Origin: Paenibacillus aurantius
GTDB taxonomy: Bacteria > Bacillota > Bacilli > Paenibacillales > NBRC-103111
Direction: 5' to 3'
DNA: 64,000 nt
Assembly (NCBI RefSeq): GCF_032268605.1
Contig: NZ_CP130318.1
Span: forward strand, 3,258,001-3,322,000
The notes under the pieces are model-generated. The model searched no databases. It saw nothing but the letters and a program-made list of their open reading frames with translations, and was not told the DNA's origin. Position numbers and translations under genes: made by a program. Positions 7,992 to 17,359 of the stretch are shown piece by piece; within the stretch, counting starts at the first letter, position 1, and the number at the start of each line of letters is the position of its first letter.

Positions 7992-9814
7992 TTGGTTGTA
8001 TTCCCCTCCGCTGAAAGCATAGCTATCGGTAAGCTTAAACGAATGCGGGTCCCTGTTCCTTCCTCACTGTCCACTTCCATATTCGCTTCCTCACCGTAAT
8101 GCAGCTTGATTCTGGCTTTCACATTCCGCAGTCCAAACAAATCGGCCGAGCTTCGGCTTTCGCTTACAATAAGATCAAAATCAAAGGCTCTTATTTTGGC
8201 CAGGCTTTCCTTAATCGCGGCGAGCCGTTCATCCGATATGCCAATTCCATTGTCCCGGATGTCAATTTGAAGAACGCCGTTAACGGCCTGAGCCGACAAC
8301 CAGAGCTCTCGTGTACCGGTTTTCTTTTCCAAGCCATGCAGGATAGCATTCTCCACCAACGGCTGGACCGCAAGCTTAAGCACGTGAAGGTCTTTCGCCT
8401 CCGGAGCAATTCGCGAATGAACGATTAGCTGCCCTTGGCAGCGAATTCTCTGAACGGCCAAATAATAAGCCAGATGCTCGAAGGTTTCCACTACCGTATA
8501 CGTCTCCCGCCCTTTGCCTAAGCTGTAACGGAAAAATCGCGAAAGGTTTAGGACCATCTCTCCCAACTCGTCCGCCCCGTTAAGGACCGCCTCCGAATAG
8601 ATCGTATCGAGCGTGTTATACAGAAAATGGGGATTGATTTGAGATTGAAGCAATTTAAATTCCGTCTTGGCCAGGCGCAGCTGCTTCTCATATACGTCTT
8701 GGATCAAATGCCGCTGGCCTTGTGTCATGAGGTTGAAGGAATCCATCATATAGCCGAATTCATCCTGACGGTCATGGGCAACAACGGTCTCCAGCTGGCC
8801 GTTGCGGACCTGTTTCATGGCATGGACCATCTTTTTAATCGGGCGGGCTATTCCATTAAAGATCGTCAAGGACATCCAGAGCGCCACGATCAGGCTGGCC
8901 CCGATAACACCGAACGTCCACCACTTCAGCTGCGTCGTGTCATGAAAAATGGCCTTGGCGGGCTGGATCATCACGAGAGACCAGCCTGAAGCAGCGGATA
9001 CCGCCTTCACTATCAGCATTTGGTCACTTCCGCCGGGAAGCTCCCGGATTTCTATTGTTTTCTCCGGAGATAAGGGAGGCAGGCTGTTGTCTCCCATCGA
9101 ATTCACGACCAGTTGTCCCTTGTCCGTCAGCAAATAGATCTGGGCCCCCGAGCGGGGAAGCAGGTCCCGTATCAAGTCGGCAAAGTATTGTTTTTTGATG
9201 GGGAGCAGCACGATATTGTCGTTGGGCTGCCTCAGCACGTTCATGAGCCTCATGACGACAAGATTCTCCTTGTTGTAGATAGGATCCGGCTGGTGGTTGG
9301 AGTTGAACTTGTTAACAGCGGGAAAGTAGAGGGCCGTCTTTCCATTGGCCTCCATCGCGATCCGGGCCCATTCGCCGGAATCCTTCTCTGAAATATGCTG
9401 GTAACCGGATGTCGACAGCAGTATACCGGACGAAGAATGAAACAGGGAAGCCTGCGAGATCATACGGTTAACTGAGGTGGTGACAGACACCAGTTGGTTG
9501 GTGGCCTTCTGAAAATCAAGCAGGGATTCCGGCGTCAGCTCCTTTCCGGCGGACACAAATATGCGGTTAAGGTCGTTGTCGTTCGCCAGAACCGTCGTCA
9601 GTTCAAATGCATTCTGCATCGAAAGATCAATGTAATTGATTACGGACAGCATGGCGCTGCTGGTCCTCTCCCCGATCTGCTCCTGCAGGATTCTGCTCGA
9701 GCGGTAATTCGAGAAGATTGAAACGGCAAAGATCGGGATAAGAATAAACACGAAACAGAAGGTAAGCCGGAATTGCACCGATTCCCGGAAACGTTTTCTA
9801 AAAAGTAAAACCAT
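7988..9814 (-). CDS. Sensor histidine kinase (YesM type)
   Basis: 608 aa. There is an N-terminal membrane helix (FRLTFCFVFILIPIFAVSIF), an extracellular sensing region of ~250 residues (Cache-like), a second membrane helix near residue 300, a HAMP segment, and a His_kinase domain with QSQINPHFLYNTLD in which H396 is the likely phosphoacceptor. The HATPase domain follows (VENAILHGLEKK; RDNGIGI; GLRNVKARIKLHYG). This is the usual partner of YesN-type regulators and senses an extracellular or membrane carbohydrate signal. It is the first gene of its unit, with GGAGAG ahead of ATG. Confidence 0.93.
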   Translation of the reverse strand: MVLLFRKRFRESVQFRLTFCFVFILIPIFAVSIFSNYRSSRILQEQIGERTSSAMLSVINYIDLSMQNAFELTTVLANDNDLNRIFVSAGKELTPESLLDFQKATNQLVSVTTSVNRMISQASLFHSSSGILLSTSGYQHISEKDSGEWARIAMEANGKTALYFPAVNKFNSNHQPDPIYNKENLVVMRLMNVLRQPNDNIVLLPIKKQYFADLIRDLLPRSGAQIYLLTDKGQLVVNSMGDNSLPPLSPEKTIEIRELPGGSDQMLIVKAVSAASGWSLVMIQPAKAIFHDTTQLKWWTFGVIGASLIVALWMSLTIFNGIARPIKKMVHAMKQVRNGQLETVVAHDRQDEFGYMMDSFNLMTQGQRHLIQDVYEKQLRLAKTEFKLLQSQINPHFLYNTLDTIYSEAVLNGADELGEMVLNLSRFFRYSLGKGRETYTVVETFEHLAYYLAVQRIRCQGQLIVHSRIAPEAKDLHVLKLAVQPLVENAILHGLEKKTGTRELWLSAQAVNGVLQIDIRDNGIGISDERLAAIKESLAKIRAFDFDLIVSESRSSADLFGLRNVKARIKLHYGEEANMEVDSEEGTGTRIRLSLPIAMLSAEGNTTK

Positions 9815-9887
9815 AGGCTCTCCTATCCGTACGTCTTGAAGGGGTCATCCATATGCTTCTATTTTAGGCTATTCTTTGGCCCTGGCA

Positions 9888-9931
9888 AGCCCAATAAAGA
9901 AAGGGCTATCCTCTTGGCAGGATGCCCCTTA
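9888..9931 (-). terminator. Terminator of the mannanase-like gene
   Basis: On the minus strand, 7 bp after the stop at 9938, AAGGGGCATCCT pairs imperfectly with AGGATAGCCCTTT and is followed by CTTTCTTTATT. This has the position and form of an intrinsic terminator. Confidence 0.75.
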
Positions 9932-9937
9932 ATTAGA

Positions 9938-12900
9938 CTATCCTTCGATTAGCCGGTGAAGCCGGTAAATCATAACCGCCGCCTGCGCACGGGTGGCGGA
10001 ATAGCTTGGACCAAACCGGCCCTCTTCCAGACCGTTCAAAATCCCGTTCTCCTGTAAGACAATAACCGCCTCTCTTGCATAAGGAGAAATGCCGGCTTGA
10101 TCGGTGAATCGCATAGGCTGATTGGGCTTATTCCAATCGGTATGGAGGATTTGGGCCAGCCGGAAGGCGATCGCCGCCATATCCTGACGGGTAATGCTTT
10201 CCTCAGGGCCGAAGGTTCCATCCTCCCGGCCGCTGACAATACCGATCTGCTGAGCAGCAGCCACAGCTCCGGCATACCAGTCACTCGTCTGTACATCGGT
10301 AAACGCTCCAGGAGATGCGCTGCCGCCAGGTTCGAAAGCGTTCATCAGCATTTGTACAAATTGTGCCCTGGTCACCTGGAGGAATGGATCGAAGGTTCGA
10401 TCGGTGGTTCCGTTTACGATCTCACGGGCCGCTAAGCCTTCGATCTCGGCTGAGGCCCAGGCGGCGCTTCCCAGATCATCGAAGGAAACCTCAGGCAATT
10501 TGACGACATATCTGCCAAATTCCTTGGTGGTGAAGCTTATACTTCCGTTATCCGACTGGTAGCGGCTGTTCTTGATCAATTCCGCCTCCCCGTCCACCTT
10601 TTCTTTGTAGATGACCAGACGATGGGCAGGCTCACCCGGTTTGGGCTTATAGGGTATGGAGACCTTCATTTTCGCCCCATTATCTGCTCCTTCAACGACT
10701 TGCCCGTCTAGGCTCAGATGAATCTCCCGCTCTGCTTTAGCCTCCGGTGAAGAAGGAATGCCCTTCCCGACCTCGAACCGAAACGCTGACTTTTGAGATA
10801 TTGTTAGACCATCCAATAAGGTATAAGGAAGCGAGATGTCAGCGAGCGGGGTTCGAATGGTTATTCGTTCGATGCCCCTGGCGGACGCCGCTCGGAGCGG
10901 AGCAGCCGCGAAGGTAACGGAAATCTTCTTGGCTTCCCCGGTGGTCTGTACCTGAATTTCTATCTCATGTCCTTGCGTTTCCCGGATGGCTGCATCCAGG
11001 GACTCTCTGGAAACCTCCCCATTCGCCGTTCCGAGGGAATCCGGAGTCACCATTACGTCAAGTCCCATTGAGTTTGACGGCTCAGATGGTAAAGAAGGTG
11101 CAGGTGCTGGGGGCCAAGTCGTCTCTCCATCGGATGGAGCCGTTGGAGCAGATGGAACAGATGGCTCAGAAGGCGTTTCCGGTGATGGCGATGGCAACGG
11201 AGTTGGCGTCGGCGTTGGTGCTGGTGATGGAGATGGTTCCTCCTCTTCCTCCTGTTGCTGGATGTTGTAATGATATTCCGCTACGGGGCTGCTTCCCCCT
11301 CCGTCCCGAATGGCGACGGCTTGGAGAACTGCCGTTCTCGAGATGGAAAGGGGACCGGTATAACGCAGGCTTTCGGCGGTCGGTACCGACCCGTCCAACG
11401 TATAGTGAATACCGGCATCTTTGGAATACGTCTCGAGTGTAACCGTCTGGGTGCCCGGATAGGTTCCCGAAGGAAGACTGGCCACCGGCTCCAGCAAGTC
11501 ATTCTCCACCTGGATCTCCATTAAGCGCGCTATGTTATCTTGAGGGTTAACCGGCTTGCCTCCCCAGGACGGCTTCAGGATGGTAAGCCGTAAGGCGGTG
11601 GTTCGGACCGACTCGAACACGATATCGTTGAATTCCCTGAAGAATCCGTCCTTCTCGTTATCCCTAACCGAGCCGGCTGTTTTCCACTCCTCTCCATCGG
11701 CATACTCCACCGTATAATCACGCAGGTTCCATTTCTCCCCTGTTAAAGCTCCGCTCCATACCTTGACGCGGTTAATCGTCTGGGGAGTCGGCCACCTAAG
11801 CAGAAATTCGTGCCGGGCTTCCGTTCCCTGGGACAGCCATCGGGTGGCCAGATTGCCATCCACGGCATTCTCCTTCGGATTACTGCCCGTTGTCGAGTCC
11901 ACCGTAATCTCCGCCAATTGTGCGATATTGGTGACGACAATGGGCCCGAAGGCCGGAGAAGGCGACGAAGTCCCACCTTGATTAACGGCTTTCACCCGGT
12001 AATAGTAGGGAACTCCGCTGGCGGCCGTTGTATCCCGGAATGGCCGTTGGTTTTCGCTAAGATGCGAACCTACAACCTCCCACGGTCCGGATGGAGAGGA
12101 AGCTCTTTCAACATCGTAAGCCTCCGCCCATTTGACCGGCTCCCAGGAAATGGAGGAAACCGATTGGAAGGGGAGGATAGCCGGTGAAGCGGGGACGGGA
12201 GGAGCGCTTGCCCCGACGGCCCCTTCCGGATTAGAGGGCTCGGAAACACCTGCCGCATTCTCTGCCAGGACTCTGTAGAAGTAAGGGATGCCGCTTACCG
12301 CGGTGTCGTCCCGAAACGGTTGATAAGGAACATCGCTGTCCAATACTTGCGTGCCGACCGTTGTCCAGGGACCGGACTCGTTCTCCGCGCGCTCGATCCG
12401 ATAGGAATCCGCTCCAGCCGACCCTCTCCACGAAATCCCGAGAACCGATTCAATCGGAAGCAGAACCGGTGCATCCGGTCTCTCCTGGGCGGGAACAGGC
12501 CATCCCCGGATCTCGTAAGCCTTTTCCTGTATCCATTGCATCAGGATTCTTTCATCAAAGCTGTCTCCTGAAGAAAAGCCGGGCCAGCGGTAATCGCCTG
12601 CCTTGTTATAGAAGCCCCCCTCTTTGTTATGAGATTTCAAGGTCCATAGAAGAGCACCTGGAATCCCGGAGGAGATAACCTTATCCGTCAGATTCTTTAA
12701 ATTTTCCGTATTGGACTGGCCGAACTCCCCTACGATGAACGCCTTTTTGCCTATGCTCTTGGCTCTGTCCGCCTCGGCACGAAGAGCGTAATGGGCTCCT
12801 CCGCTCTCATAATAGTGATTGGATACGATATCGACGTTCGGGTCTTCCAACGAGGCATCGGTGATGCCATAGTGCCCATCCATAACCAAATGATTAGGAT

Positions 12901-14332
12901 CCAGGCTTTTCAGATAGGCGGCCATTTCCTGGGTCCATTCGTCGGGCGAATACAGTTCGTTTCCTGTTTCCCAAGCGAGGATAGCCTTATCATCCTTGTA
13001 CTTAGCTCCCGTGTATGTATTCGTTCGGTTCACGACATATTGGACCAGATGCTTATAATCATCCTTCAGCTCCGGATCGGTGTAGAAGACATCCTGTGTT
13101 TTGCCGCGTAGAGCCGCAAACTGCTTAATCCCTCCTACATGGTCCCACGTATCCAGGAAAGGAATGATTACCCGGACCCCGTATTGATTGGCTAACTGAA
13201 GAACCTTGTCCAGATCGCGGAAGAACTCTTCGTCATAGTCCCGCAGCCCATTGATATGACTCTTCTGATCCCCGTTCGCCGTCCCTCCTTTGACGGTAAA
13301 GGTATAGATGCGGGTAGCCGTCCCCCCCATCTGCCTTAACGACTTAAAGATATCCTCCTGTTCCCAAGGATCGGCCCGGTGCCAAGCAGGCGCAGGCATA
13401 TAAGTAAGGTTGGAGGCATTGACGGAAACAAACCGGAACTCTTTGCTGCCGTTCATTAACTTGTCTCCGTTCCGTGTAATGAAATGATCCATTCCGGCAG
13501 ACGGAGGATCGACAGAGGCATCGGGAGTACCGGATACAACAATTCCGTTCGAGACATTGCCGGAGTGATCCATGGCCTGTATGCGGAACTCATAGGCTGT
13601 TCCATTCGTCAGTCCGGAGAAAAGGCGCGTTTGAACGGTTGCCGGAACATATACCGACTCCGTGACCGCTCCGGTTTGTGTGATCCGGATGCTCTCCAAA
13701 TCTTCGTCCGGCGGGTCATTCCACGTAACCATTAACTGTCCGTCCGCGGGGGTTACGACAGGATTGGTTACTTCCTGCGGGGCTGTCTGGTCAGCCAAAG
13801 GAATGGAATAAACCTCTATCTCAGCCAATCTTGCGATTTTGTCGTCGGTGGAGTAATACCCTCCCCAGCTGGGCTTCGTGATATGAAGCCTGAGCTTGGA
13901 TACGGTCACAGGAGCAAAGACCAGATCATTGAATTGCCCTTGATTGTTATCTTTGTCGTTGTCGACTACAGCGGCGATTGTGACCCATGCGCTTCCATCC
14001 CAGTAATCCAGCGTATAATCGCGAATATGCCAGTTAGAGGCACCGTTTCCCGTATTTCCACTCCATACCTTAACCTGATTGATGGACTTGGCCTTATCCC
14101 ACGTCATGATAAATTCGTGCTCGTACGTTCCACTGCCGGACACCCAGCGGGTGGTTTTGTTCCCGTCTACCGCCATGGTTGCGGTGTTGCTTCCGGTTAC
14201 CGAATCGACTTGAAGCTGGGCAAGACCTGCGATATTAACGGAGGACGTTTCCGCCACGACCTTGTAATCGCTTCCACAAATAACGCCGCTAACCAGGACC
14301 ATTATGAGCAGCCAGGCGTTCCATTTTCTCAA
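9938..14332 (-). CDS. Surface-anchored multidomain GH5 mannanase-like glycosidase with SLH domains
   Basis: 1464 aa from a TTG at 14332, chosen because AAAGGA precedes it and a signal peptide (RKWNAWLLIMVLVSGVICG) begins there; the frame stays open to 14509 but the extra residues are not signal-like. Domains in order: F5/8-type C (discoidin-like, ~40-180), fibronectin III (~190-275), a GH5 catalytic barrel (~285-640) with acid/base E459 (WETGNELY) and nucleophile E536 (VGEFGQS), two fibronectin-like modules, a second F5/8 domain, a chitobiase C-terminal-like domain (HYTLDGSVPT), a Pro/Ser/Thr linker, a ~170-residue region common in SLH proteins, and three SLH repeats. The SLH repeats attach it to the cell-wall polymer. 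The barrel resembles endo-beta-1,4-mannanases, but substrate is inferred from family only. Confidence 0.88.
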   Translation of the reverse strand: MRKWNAWLLIMVLVSGVICGSDYKVVAETSSVNIAGLAQLQVDSVTGSNTATMAVDGNKTTRWVSGSGTYEHEFIMTWDKAKSINQVKVWSGNTGNGASNWHIRDYTLDYWDGSAWVTIAAVVDNDKDNNQGQFNDLVFAPVTVSKLRLHITKPSWGGYYSTDDKIARLAEIEVYSIPLADQTAPQEVTNPVVTPADGQLMVTWNDPPDEDLESIRITQTGAVTESVYVPATVQTRLFSGLTNGTAYEFRIQAMDHSGNVSNGIVVSGTPDASVDPPSAGMDHFITRNGDKLMNGSKEFRFVSVNASNLTYMPAPAWHRADPWEQEDIFKSLRQMGGTATRIYTFTVKGGTANGDQKSHINGLRDYDEEFFRDLDKVLQLANQYGVRVIIPFLDTWDHVGGIKQFAALRGKTQDVFYTDPELKDDYKHLVQYVVNRTNTYTGAKYKDDKAILAWETGNELYSPDEWTQEMAAYLKSLDPNHLVMDGHYGITDASLEDPNVDIVSNHYYESGGAHYALRAEADRAKSIGKKAFIVGEFGQSNTENLKNLTDKVISSGIPGALLWTLKSHNKEGGFYNKAGDYRWPGFSSGDSFDERILMQWIQEKAYEIRGWPVPAQERPDAPVLLPIESVLGISWRGSAGADSYRIERAENESGPWTTVGTQVLDSDVPYQPFRDDTAVSGIPYFYRVLAENAAGVSEPSNPEGAVGASAPPVPASPAILPFQSVSSISWEPVKWAEAYDVERASSPSGPWEVVGSHLSENQRPFRDTTAASGVPYYYRVKAVNQGGTSSPSPAFGPIVVTNIAQLAEITVDSTTGSNPKENAVDGNLATRWLSQGTEARHEFLLRWPTPQTINRVKVWSGALTGEKWNLRDYTVEYADGEEWKTAGSVRDNEKDGFFREFNDIVFESVRTTALRLTILKPSWGGKPVNPQDNIARLMEIQVENDLLEPVASLPSGTYPGTQTVTLETYSKDAGIHYTLDGSVPTAESLRYTGPLSISRTAVLQAVAIRDGGGSSPVAEYHYNIQQQEEEEEPSPSPAPTPTPTPLPSPSPETPSEPSVPSAPTAPSDGETTWPPAPAPSLPSEPSNSMGLDVMVTPDSLGTANGEVSRESLDAAIRETQGHEIEIQVQTTGEAKKISVTFAAAPLRAASARGIERITIRTPLADISLPYTLLDGLTISQKSAFRFEVGKGIPSSPEAKAEREIHLSLDGQVVEGADNGAKMKVSIPYKPKPGEPAHRLVIYKEKVDGEAELIKNSRYQSDNGSISFTTKEFGRYVVKLPEVSFDDLGSAAWASAEIEGLAAREIVNGTTDRTFDPFLQVTRAQFVQMLMNAFEPGGSASPGAFTDVQTSDWYAGAVAAAQQIGIVSGREDGTFGPEESITRQDMAAIAFRLAQILHTDWNKPNQPMRFTDQAGISPYAREAVIVLQENGILNGLEEGRFGPSYSATRAQAAVMIYRLHRLIEG

Positions 14333-14491
14333 AGTCCCATCATCCTTTCTCCTTTGAATTTGAACCGGGTTTAAGATGGTAATTCTAGTCGAGTTGATTA
14401 TAAAACTCCCTAGTGGGCTTGGTAAGGTCACTACCATGACTTGATCTGTTCGATTCGTGACATTTTCGGAACAAAAATCTGCAAACCGATA

Positions 14492-14527
14492 AGCCTTTCC
14501 CCTTCCCAATAGGAAGTCGGAAAGGCT
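14492..14527 (-). terminator. Orphan intrinsic terminator
   Basis: AGCCTTTCC-CCTTCC, loop CAATA, GGAAG-TC-GGAAAGGCT: a strong stem. On the minus strand it leads into a region with GATTTTTG. No intact gene ends into it; a short open stretch ending at 14528 on the minus strand may be the remnant it once served. The rest of the 14333-14679 gap holds nothing else I can assign. Confidence 0.5.
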
Positions 14528-14640
14528 CTATTCGTGTTCCTGGACAATTCCCATGCTTTTCGATAGTAGCTGGCCGGCTTTTGCCGGTTGAATTTGATTA
14601 TACAAGTGTTTCACCTGGTAAGTGGATTTAGCAGGTCTCA
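14528..14640 (-). pseudogene. Possible 3' remnant of an unknown gene
   Basis: About 37 open codons (landmarks STYQVKHLYNQIQPAK and LLSKSMGIVQEHE) end exactly one base before the orphan terminator. The position of the stop against a terminator suggests the tail of a lost gene. The frame continues upstream across the complementary strand of the methyltransferase remnant, but that part is a shadow. I do not recognise the peptide. Confidence 0.3.
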
Positions 14641-14679
14641 TAATAATTATGGAATACGAACCATGGAAGGGGTGTCTGA

Positions 14680-15139
14680 ATGATGAAGCAAAACAAGTAT
14701 GATGACGTGAATTTTTATTCGGCGTATGAAAAAATGCCGCGTTCCGTAAAAGGTCTGGAAGGCGCAGGGGAATGGCATGTATGGCAAAACTTATTACCAG
14801 ATTTGCGAAATAAGAGTGTCCTGGATTTGGGTTGCGGTTTTGGCTGGCATTGCCGATATGCTCGTGAGCAGCAAGCAAGTTCAGTGGTCGGAGTAGACAT
14901 ATCCGGGAACCGAGCAAGATTGGTATTACGATGACCAAAAAAATCGTCTGCATTGGGCGGTCGATACCTATCAGAATGAGGGGGTTCGGGAAACATCATT
15001 TCTAACGGATAACGTGATAAAATATCACCGAACCTTATCCACTTATATAAATAACTTAATTGACGCGGGTTTCCGTATTAGAGCGGTGAAAAAACCCATT
15101 CCTTCTGAGGAAATGCTGCAAAACATTCCGGATGGATGA
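14680..15139 (+). pseudogene. Class I SAM-dependent methyltransferase, internally deleted
   Basis: The first ~77 codons encode a methyltransferase N-terminus with the SAM-binding motif VLDLGCGFGWHCRYA and VVGVDIS. The rest of the fold is missing. From 14912, in another frame, 75 codons and a TGA encode the family's C-terminus (EQDWYYDDQKNRLHW; VIKYHRTLSTYINNLIDAGF). Intact relatives are ~240 aa, so roughly 90 codons have been lost at about 14905-14912, with a frameshift at the junction. The ribosome site (AAGGGGTG) is retained. The local sequence is AT-richer than its neighbours. The SAM motif remains but no product of the family could be complete. Confidence 0.8.
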
Positions 15140-15224
15140 GCTGCGAAGGCCCATGTTTTTAATTGTATCAGCCGAAAAGCCTTGAGCCTCACCCGGTAAG
15201 AACCATGTGACGCTACATTAAGAT

Positions 15225-16019
15225 CTAACCTAGCCTTTCTTTTAAGAAGCCCAACACCAGTTCTTTGAATCGTTCGGGTTCCTCGGCGCTTGGCGCATGA
15301 CCAGAGTTCTCCATCTCCACAAAGATGGAATCGGGAATGAGACTGGAGATTTCTTGTCCGTAAGCCGGCGGATTAAGCCCGTCGTATTTGCCGCTTATGA
15401 TTAAGGTCGGCGTCTGGATGGAGGGCAATAAGGAACGAAAATCGAACCCTTGAAAAGCTTGGTTCGCCGCAGCCGTTTCTTCCATAGTCATGACCGGTTC
15501 CGGACTCAGCAGTTGTTTTTGCAGCTCCGGGCTCACTTTCTGTGCGAAACCGGAGGCAAACACCCGCTCCATAAAGAAAGCTCCTCTATCCGGCTCGGTA
15601 AGGGACTTTAGCTCGTCCGCATGCCTTTCGCTAAATTCCTGAAGAGACGATTTCAAACCGTGGGCTTTCGTCACGACCAGAATCAGCTTGCCTATCCGGC
15701 TTGGCTCCGCAAGGGCCAACCCTTGGGCGATATACCCCCCGCCTGAAACCCCAATCACGTGAGCCCTCTCGATGCCCAGCTCGTTCAGCAGCCCGAGGCC
15801 GTCTTGAATATGATCCTCCAATGTATAGCTGGCGGGCTTCTCCGATCTCCCGTGCCCCCTGCAGTCATAGGCAATGGTCTGGTAGGCGCGAGACAGCCAT
15901 TCGATGGCATGGCTCATCTGGCTGGCATTTCCGCCGTTCCCGTGAATAAGCAGGATCGGCTCCCCTTCCCCTTTCCCTTCCACATAGAGCTGGATTCCAT
16001 TAATCGTTTTCATGGCCAT
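15225..16019 (-). CDS. Alpha/beta-fold hydrolase
   Basis: 264 aa. It is a classic alpha/beta hydrolase: oxyanion-region motif LLIHGNGGNASQ, DCRGHGRSEKP, nucleophile elbow GVSGGG (Ser), a likely acid in SGKYDGLNPP and catalytic His in NSGHAPSAEEP. There is no signal peptide, so it is cytoplasmic. It resembles small-molecule esterases or lactonases, but substrate cannot be read from sequence. It is divergent from the MFS transporter gene, with about 100 bp between them. Confidence 0.88.
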   Translation of the reverse strand: MAMKTINGIQLYVEGKGEGEPILLIHGNGGNASQMSHAIEWLSRAYQTIAYDCRGHGRSEKPASYTLEDHIQDGLGLLNELGIERAHVIGVSGGGYIAQGLALAEPSRIGKLILVVTKAHGLKSSLQEFSERHADELKSLTEPDRGAFFMERVFASGFAQKVSPELQKQLLSPEPVMTMEETAAANQAFQGFDFRSLLPSIQTPTLIISGKYDGLNPPAYGQEISSLIPDSIFVEMENSGHAPSAEEPERFKELVLGFLKERLG

Positions 16020-16065
16020 AGCTTTCAGTCTCCTTATACAGGAATAAAATGTGCGAAAAAAGCCA

Positions 16066-16093
16066 TTGCATTTTGGTGCAAAAGGAGTATGCT
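16066..16093 (+). promoter_or_regulatory. Candidate sigma-A promoter of the MFS gene
   Basis: TTGCAT and TATGCT separated by 16 bases, 30 bp upstream of the chosen TTG start. A sequence match only; it argues that translation begins downstream of it rather than at the first in-frame codon at 16051. Confidence 0.4.
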
Positions 16094-16122
16094 GGGGTCA
16101 AAACCCCATGGGAGAGTTGATC

Positions 16123-17322
16123 TTGAGCGTCTCGAAGGAAATCAAACGGCTGCTGGTGATGAATGCCTCGTCCAATATTATTTTCAACTATGTCGGCATT
16201 TTCGTAAATCTGTATATTTGGGAGTCGGGCAAGAGCATCCGGGACGTGACCTGGTTCAACTTCATCCTCTTTGCGGCCTGGACCGTCACCTTTATCGCCG
16301 GGGCCCGGCTCATGACCCGGTTCTCCAACCGGCTGCTCGTTCGGGCGGTGGCCTTGAGCGGAGCGGCTACCTTCCTCCTGCTTACCTTTCTTCATCTGGA
16401 TAACCGGTTGCTCTGGATCACGATCATTGCTATACCGGTCGGAACGATGTGGGGAATCTACGCGGCCGCGCAGAACATTACCCTCAGCCTGTTCGGCAAG
16501 GGGAAGGATTTTGCCGGCTATTTCTCTGCCTCCACCATTATCGGTCAAACGATTTCCGTCCTGAATCCCATTGTCTTTGCCCTGGTGATTAAATGGATCG
16601 GGTACACGGGCTCTTTCGTGCTTATGTTCGTTTTCGTCACGATCCTGCTGGTGGTCTCGTTTCTCATTCCCCCGATCTCCCTGTCGGGTGAGAAAATGCC
16701 GTTGTTCCAGCACGTCTCGTTCTCCCGGGTCTTCACCACCGCTTCCTTGAGGTGGATGGTTCCCTCCTGCCTGGCGGCCGGGATCTTCCTGCAGTTTCAA
16801 GGCCTGTTCGCCCTGCTGTTTACCTTCTCGGTTTCGAAGGATAAGCTGATCATCGCGCTCTTGAACGTACTGTACACGGGGTCGGCGATAACCGCGATGA
16901 TGCTCTACCGTAAATTCGCCCTTCGGGATAACGTCTGGCTTACCGGGGGGATGGTTTGTGTGTCCGCCGGTTTTCTGGTCACGATGATCCCTTACGCGCC
17001 GCTGCTTATTGTGTCCAACCTTCTCACGACGATGGGCATGTTTTACTTCTCCACGATATGGAATACCCGGCAGTTTGCCATCATCAGCGTGTCTACCCCG
17101 GTGGAGCAAGCCCGGATCTTTATTTGGCGGGAATGCTTCCTGAATGTCTCCCGGATAGTCCTTCTTCTTCTGGTGCTGGGACTTCAGGTGAAGGATTTCC
17201 AGGGGGCCGGCTTCTTCCTGCTACTATTCCTCGCTCTATTCTGCGCGGCAACCATCCCCTATTTCTCAAAAATGGGAACGGACTCCTTCGAGAAAGAAAA
17301 AGGAGAAACCGTTCCCGTCTAG
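16123..17322 (+). CDS. MFS transporter
   Basis: 399 aa from TTG 16123 (MSVSKEIKRLL), which has GGGAGAG six bases upstream; ATG at 16108 is an alternative with no good ribosome site. The protein has about 10-12 hydrophobic helices, starting NIIFNYVGIFVNLYIWESG, and a central cytoplasmic loop around residue 200. This is the two-bundle pattern of the major facilitator superfamily, YqgE-like type. The substrate is unknown; a drug, sugar or metabolite exporter role is possible. It converges on the stalk-domain gene with 37 bp between stops and no clear terminator. Confidence 0.82.
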   Translation: MSVSKEIKRLLVMNASSNIIFNYVGIFVNLYIWESGKSIRDVTWFNFILFAAWTVTFIAGARLMTRFSNRLLVRAVALSGAATFLLLTFLHLDNRLLWITIIAIPVGTMWGIYAAAQNITLSLFGKGKDFAGYFSASTIIGQTISVLNPIVFALVIKWIGYTGSFVLMFVFVTILLVVSFLIPPISLSGEKMPLFQHVSFSRVFTTASLRWMVPSCLAAGIFLQFQGLFALLFTFSVSKDKLIIALLNVLYTGSAITAMMLYRKFALRDNVWLTGGMVCVSAGFLVTMIPYAPLLIVSNLLTTMGMFYFSTIWNTRQFAIISVSTPVEQARIFIWRECFLNVSRIVLLLLVLGLQVKDFQGAGFFLLLFLALFCAATIPYFSKMGTDSFEKEKGETVPV

Positions 17323-17359
17323 TGGGCTTAGCCTATTCTATTGAAGAGGACTGGAGCGG

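Noticed and set aside
11140-11270. Short tandem repeats (GATGG/GTTGG-like)
   Set aside because: They encode the Pro/Ser/Thr linker of the mannanase-like protein, so this is coding low complexity and not a DNA repeat element.
14641-14953. Minus-strand reading frame across the methyltransferase remnant
   Set aside because: It is antisense to clear methyltransferase codons and its upstream part has no protein-like character; only the last ~37 codons are kept as a doubtful remnant.
16000-17109. 369-aa minus-strand frame over the MFS gene
   Set aside because: Highly charged, repetitive composition (RDPGG, QDRDEN) typical of a frame opposite a membrane-protein gene.
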